Assembly: GCA_035455185.1 (NCBI GenBank)
Contig: DATIFQ010000246.1
Span: 1-24,122 of the forward strand
Origin: JAEHDI01 sp035455185
Lineage (GTDB): Bacteria > Acidobacteriota > Terriglobia > Bryobacterales > Bryobacteraceae
Reading direction: 5' to 3'
DNA: 24,122 bases
In this document: in pieces, positions 22,815 to 24,122 of the stretch
How positions within the stretch are numbered: the first letter of the stretch is position 1
Layout: the number at the start of each line of letters is the position of its first letter
Notes under the pieces: generated by a model
Told to the model about the DNA's origin: nothing
Databases searched by the model: none
Seen by the model: only the letters and a program-made list of their open reading frames with translations
Made by a program: the position numbers and the translations under genes

Positions 22815-23156
22815 TCAGTCAGTGGCCTGAGGGATTCCGCTTGCGGGTTCGAGGACAGCCGACATCGAGCCCTTCGATTTCGGCATGCGTGGGTCCGGGC
22901 CATAGCCGTGGATCTGGTCGCGCGCGAACTCCGCCTGGGGAAGCTCGCAGGTGATCACGATCGTCCGTCCGGTGGTATCGACCTCCACCGCGTGCCGGAA
23001 AGCCTCGAACTGAGAGAGTAGAAACAATCGCTGAAGCATCTCGATGACATAGTCGTACGTGTGGTCGTCATCGTCGAGCAGCACGACGTGGAAGAGCGGC
23101 ATCAGTTGCTCGCGGCGGGTGGTTTCTGTGTCCGGAGAAACGGCGGGTCTCGACAT
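22815..23156 (-). CDS. clpS: ClpS-like ATP-dependent Clp protease adaptor
   Basis: ClpS proteins dock on the ClpA/ClpC N-domain and deliver proteins with destabilising N-terminal residues to ClpP. The product (113 aa) has the ClpS fold order: strand FHVVLLDDDDHTYDYVIEML, helix LFLLSQFEAFRHAVEVDTTGRT, strand IVITCELPQAEFARDQIHGYG, then the closing SMSAVLEPA. Residues of the N-degron pocket differ from E. coli ClpS: Asn34 of the NDD motif is Asp, Met40 is replaced by Tyr and His66 by Asp. Substrate choice is therefore likely changed. The ATG at 23156 is used; a TTG at 23177 would add a basic segment. The gene is divergent from ssrA, whose RNA also feeds Clp proteases. Confidence 0.75.
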   Translation of the reverse strand: MSRPAVSPDTETTRREQLMPLFHVVLLDDDDHTYDYVIEMLQRLFLLSQFEAFRHAVEVDTTGRTIVITCELPQAEFARDQIHGYGPDPRMPKSKGSMSAVLEPASGIPQATD

Positions 23157-23204
23157 TCGCGCGCGTCTTCTTTTCAAGCGTACTGTAAAACCGGCCGTTT
23201 TGTC

Positions 23205-23239
23205 TTGACGTGGAGGCCGGCGGCGCGCGGTGCTACGAT
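23205..23239 (+). promoter_or_regulatory. ssrA: Possible ssrA promoter elements
   Basis: TACGAT at 23234-23239 is a -10-like box 11 nt before the mature tmRNA 5' end. TTGACG at 23205-23210 is a good -35 hexamer, but the 23-nt gap is too long for a standard sigma-70 pair. At least one of the two may be a false match. Confidence 0.3.
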
Positions 23240-23250
23240 GGAGATGGAAA

Positions 23251-23601
23251 GGGGGCGTAACGGATTCGACGGGATTGAATTGTGATGGAGAGGCGTGCCG
23301 GGTTCCGAGCTCCCGTTAAACGATCGGAAACACACAACTGCCAACACGCAGTTTGCATTCGCTGCCTAATTCGTTAGGCGGCCGCTCCGGCTGCTGAGCC
23401 CGCGCGGGAGTTAGCGAGCGTCATTTTGCGGGATAGGCCGAGGGCTTCTGCTCGTAGCCGCAGGCTGAGATCAATCGAGCTAGGCTGTCGTCATTCTGGC
23501 CGCTTCTGAGGCGGCAGTCGAATACACCGAGGCGGCTACGCACGTAGGCTCTTCATGGCAGGCTTTCTCGGACGCGGGTTCGACTCCCGCCGCCTCCACC
23601 A
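23251..23601 (+). ncRNA. ssrA: Transfer-messenger RNA (tmRNA)
   Basis: tmRNA rescues ribosomes stalled on broken mRNA and tags the peptide for proteolysis. The 5' end GGGGGCG pairs with CGCCTCC just before ACCA at the 3' end (one G-U pair), forming the acceptor stem. The 3' part has the T-arm GCGGGTTCGACTCCCGC and an encoded CCA. GTAACGGATTCGACGGGATTG after the acceptor arm is the typical tmRNA 5' block. The tag frame lies at 23340-23369. The length of 351 nt is normal for one-piece tmRNA. SmpB is not encoded in the window. Confidence 0.97.
23340..23369 (+). other. tmRNA tag reading frame (ANTQFAFAA, stop)
   Basis: From the resume codon GCC at 23340 the RNA encodes A-N-T-Q-F-A-F-A-A followed by TAA. 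With the non-templated Ala on tmRNA this gives an AANTQFAFAA tag. The small hydrophobic end (FAFAA) is the expected ClpXP degron. The resume codon is inferred from the tag pattern. Confidence 0.85.
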
Positions 23602-23625
23602 GAAACAGATTCGTGTTGCCTAACG

Positions 23626-23847
23626 TCACGCAACGGTCTGAAGTTCAATGAAGTCGACATCGGAAGTGGGCTCCGGGATCGGTTCCCCGACTTCGCGAAT
23701 GGCTTCAAGGTGAAGCTCAATTGCCTCGCGGATGTTGCGTTTCGTTTCTTCGAGGGTCTTTCCCGTCGTGACGCAACCAGGCAAGTCGGGGATGTAGGCT
23801 CCCCAGTTGTTCCCCGCCTTTTCAAATACGACCGCGTATCGCTTCAT
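23626..23847 (-). CDS. hicB: HicB-family antitoxin
   Basis: The 73-residue protein is a partial-RNase-H-fold antitoxin of the HicB type: KRYAVVFEKAGNNWGAYIPDLPGCVTTG is the family opening and TLEETKRNIREAIELHLEAI the following helix. It lacks the C-terminal HTH/RHH domain found in longer HicB proteins, so DNA binding is not evident. HicB neutralises the HicA mRNA interferase. The start ATG overlaps the stop of the upstream hicA remnant by 4 bp (ATGA), so the usual toxin-first operon is preserved. The hicA frame is broken, so the antitoxin now appears to lack its cognate toxin. It points towards the tmRNA 3' end, 24 bp away. Confidence 0.85.
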   Translation of the reverse strand: MKRYAVVFEKAGNNWGAYIPDLPGCVTTGKTLEETKRNIREAIELHLEAIREVGEPIPEPTSDVDFIELQTVA

Positions 23848-24028
23848 GGCTCCCCGATCTCCGCTTTCCTGAGAATCGACTTCAGTGTCCCGACGGGAAG
23901 GTCATCATTCCAGTTCCCCGGCACGGTAACTACTTAACCGGATGCCTGAACGCCCGGTGACTTCGCTTCTGCCGGACCAATCGCCACTGATTCGATTCCA
24001 GCAGCCTGATGACTTCCCGAACTTTCAT
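23844..24028 (-). pseudogene. hicA: HicA toxin, frameshifted
   Basis: An ATG at 24028 begins a HicA-like N-terminus (MKVREVIRLLES, then VRQKRSHRAFRHPVK) and stops at TAG 23932-23930. The other frame continues directly as VVTVPGNWNDDLPVGTLKSI, ending KAEIGEP and a stop that overlaps the hicB start. Together they cover the whole of HicA, including the dsRNA-binding-like fold and the catalytic His of RSHRAF. The 185-bp span is one base short of a multiple of 3. Compared with the usual HPxKPGTVTVPG, seven bases appear lost at the junction. A sequencing error is the alternative. The 94 bp upstream to the window end hold no other gene I can support. Confidence 0.75.
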
Positions 24029-24122
24029 CCTTCAGAGGATTTTACCGCCGTCCGTCTCGCCTCTCCATTGAAGCGTGAAGACGTCTGGTGGAATCACTGC
24101 CCGCTCAGCGGCACGCGGCACT

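Noticed and set aside
23285..24068. ATGGAGAGGCG in the tmRNA and its inverted copy at 24058-24068
   Set aside because: Only 11 bp, not at the tmRNA 3' end where integration occurs; probably chance.
1..24122. CRISPR array or tRNA genes
   Set aside because: No regularly spaced repeats were found, and the only tRNA-like end (T-arm with CCA) belongs to the tmRNA.

Overview
The window looks like the chromosome of a high-GC, Gram-negative, diderm bacterium. An outer-membrane LPS transporter (lptD) and Tat-type leaders support the diderm assignment. The REP-associated transposase with GGGGACAG-core inverted repeats, the tmRNA tag ANTQFAFAA and the style of the hydrogenase and ADP-forming acyl-CoA synthetase genes suggest Acidobacteriota, perhaps the Bryobacter/Solibacter side. 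That placement is inference from gene style, not from a marker phylogeny.

Layout. Positions 1-750 hold the 5' part of an exported amidohydrolase on the minus strand. Positions 836-1623 are a compact mobile unit: a RAYT transposase between two nearly perfect 28-bp inverted repeats. Then come lptD (minus), a zinc-ribbon/RDD membrane protein and glucose-6-phosphate isomerase (plus), a 62-residue membrane peptide and an SDR dehydrogenase (both minus), and a 911-residue acyl-CoA synthetase/GNAT fusion (plus).

From 10.6 to 22.8 kb the window is dominated by [NiFe]-hydrogenase functions. A first block holds a maturation protease, hypA and hypB. It is followed by unrelated genes: a LysM/BON protein, a DUF937 protein, and a divergent pair of a monooxygenase-like protein and a GlxA/AraC regulator. 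A 497-bp regulatory region then carries an excellent sigma-54 promoter (GG-N10-GC at 15002-15016) and upstream dyads. It leads into a long run: Tat-exported small subunit, large subunit, second maturation protease, hypF, hypC, hypD, hypE. Together these cover NiFe(CN)2CO cofactor assembly (HypE/F make cyanide, HypC/D carry the Fe fragment, HypA/B insert nickel), C-terminal processing of the large subunit, and a complete group-1-type heterodimer. No cytochrome b, FeS relay protein or membrane anchor is encoded here, so the electron acceptor is elsewhere or is a soluble periplasmic carrier.

The most interesting protein-level observation is in the small subunit. The Pro beside the medial FeS cluster in standard enzymes is replaced by Cys (NWCCD ahead of CIGC), predicting a 4Fe-4S rather than a 3Fe-4S medial cluster. 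The most interesting DNA-level observation is a 66-bp palindromic element inserted in frame inside hypF. It shares a GGGGACAG core with the repeats around the RAYT gene.

The right end contains a divergent ClpS-like adaptor, a complete tmRNA gene (ssrA), and a hicAB toxin-antitoxin pair in which the toxin is frameshifted and the antitoxin is intact. Most of the hydrogenase genes overlap or nearly touch, which suggests one polycistronic unit from the sigma-54 promoter to hypE. A strong 13-bp hairpin right after the large-subunit stop may set the stoichiometry between structural and maturation genes.
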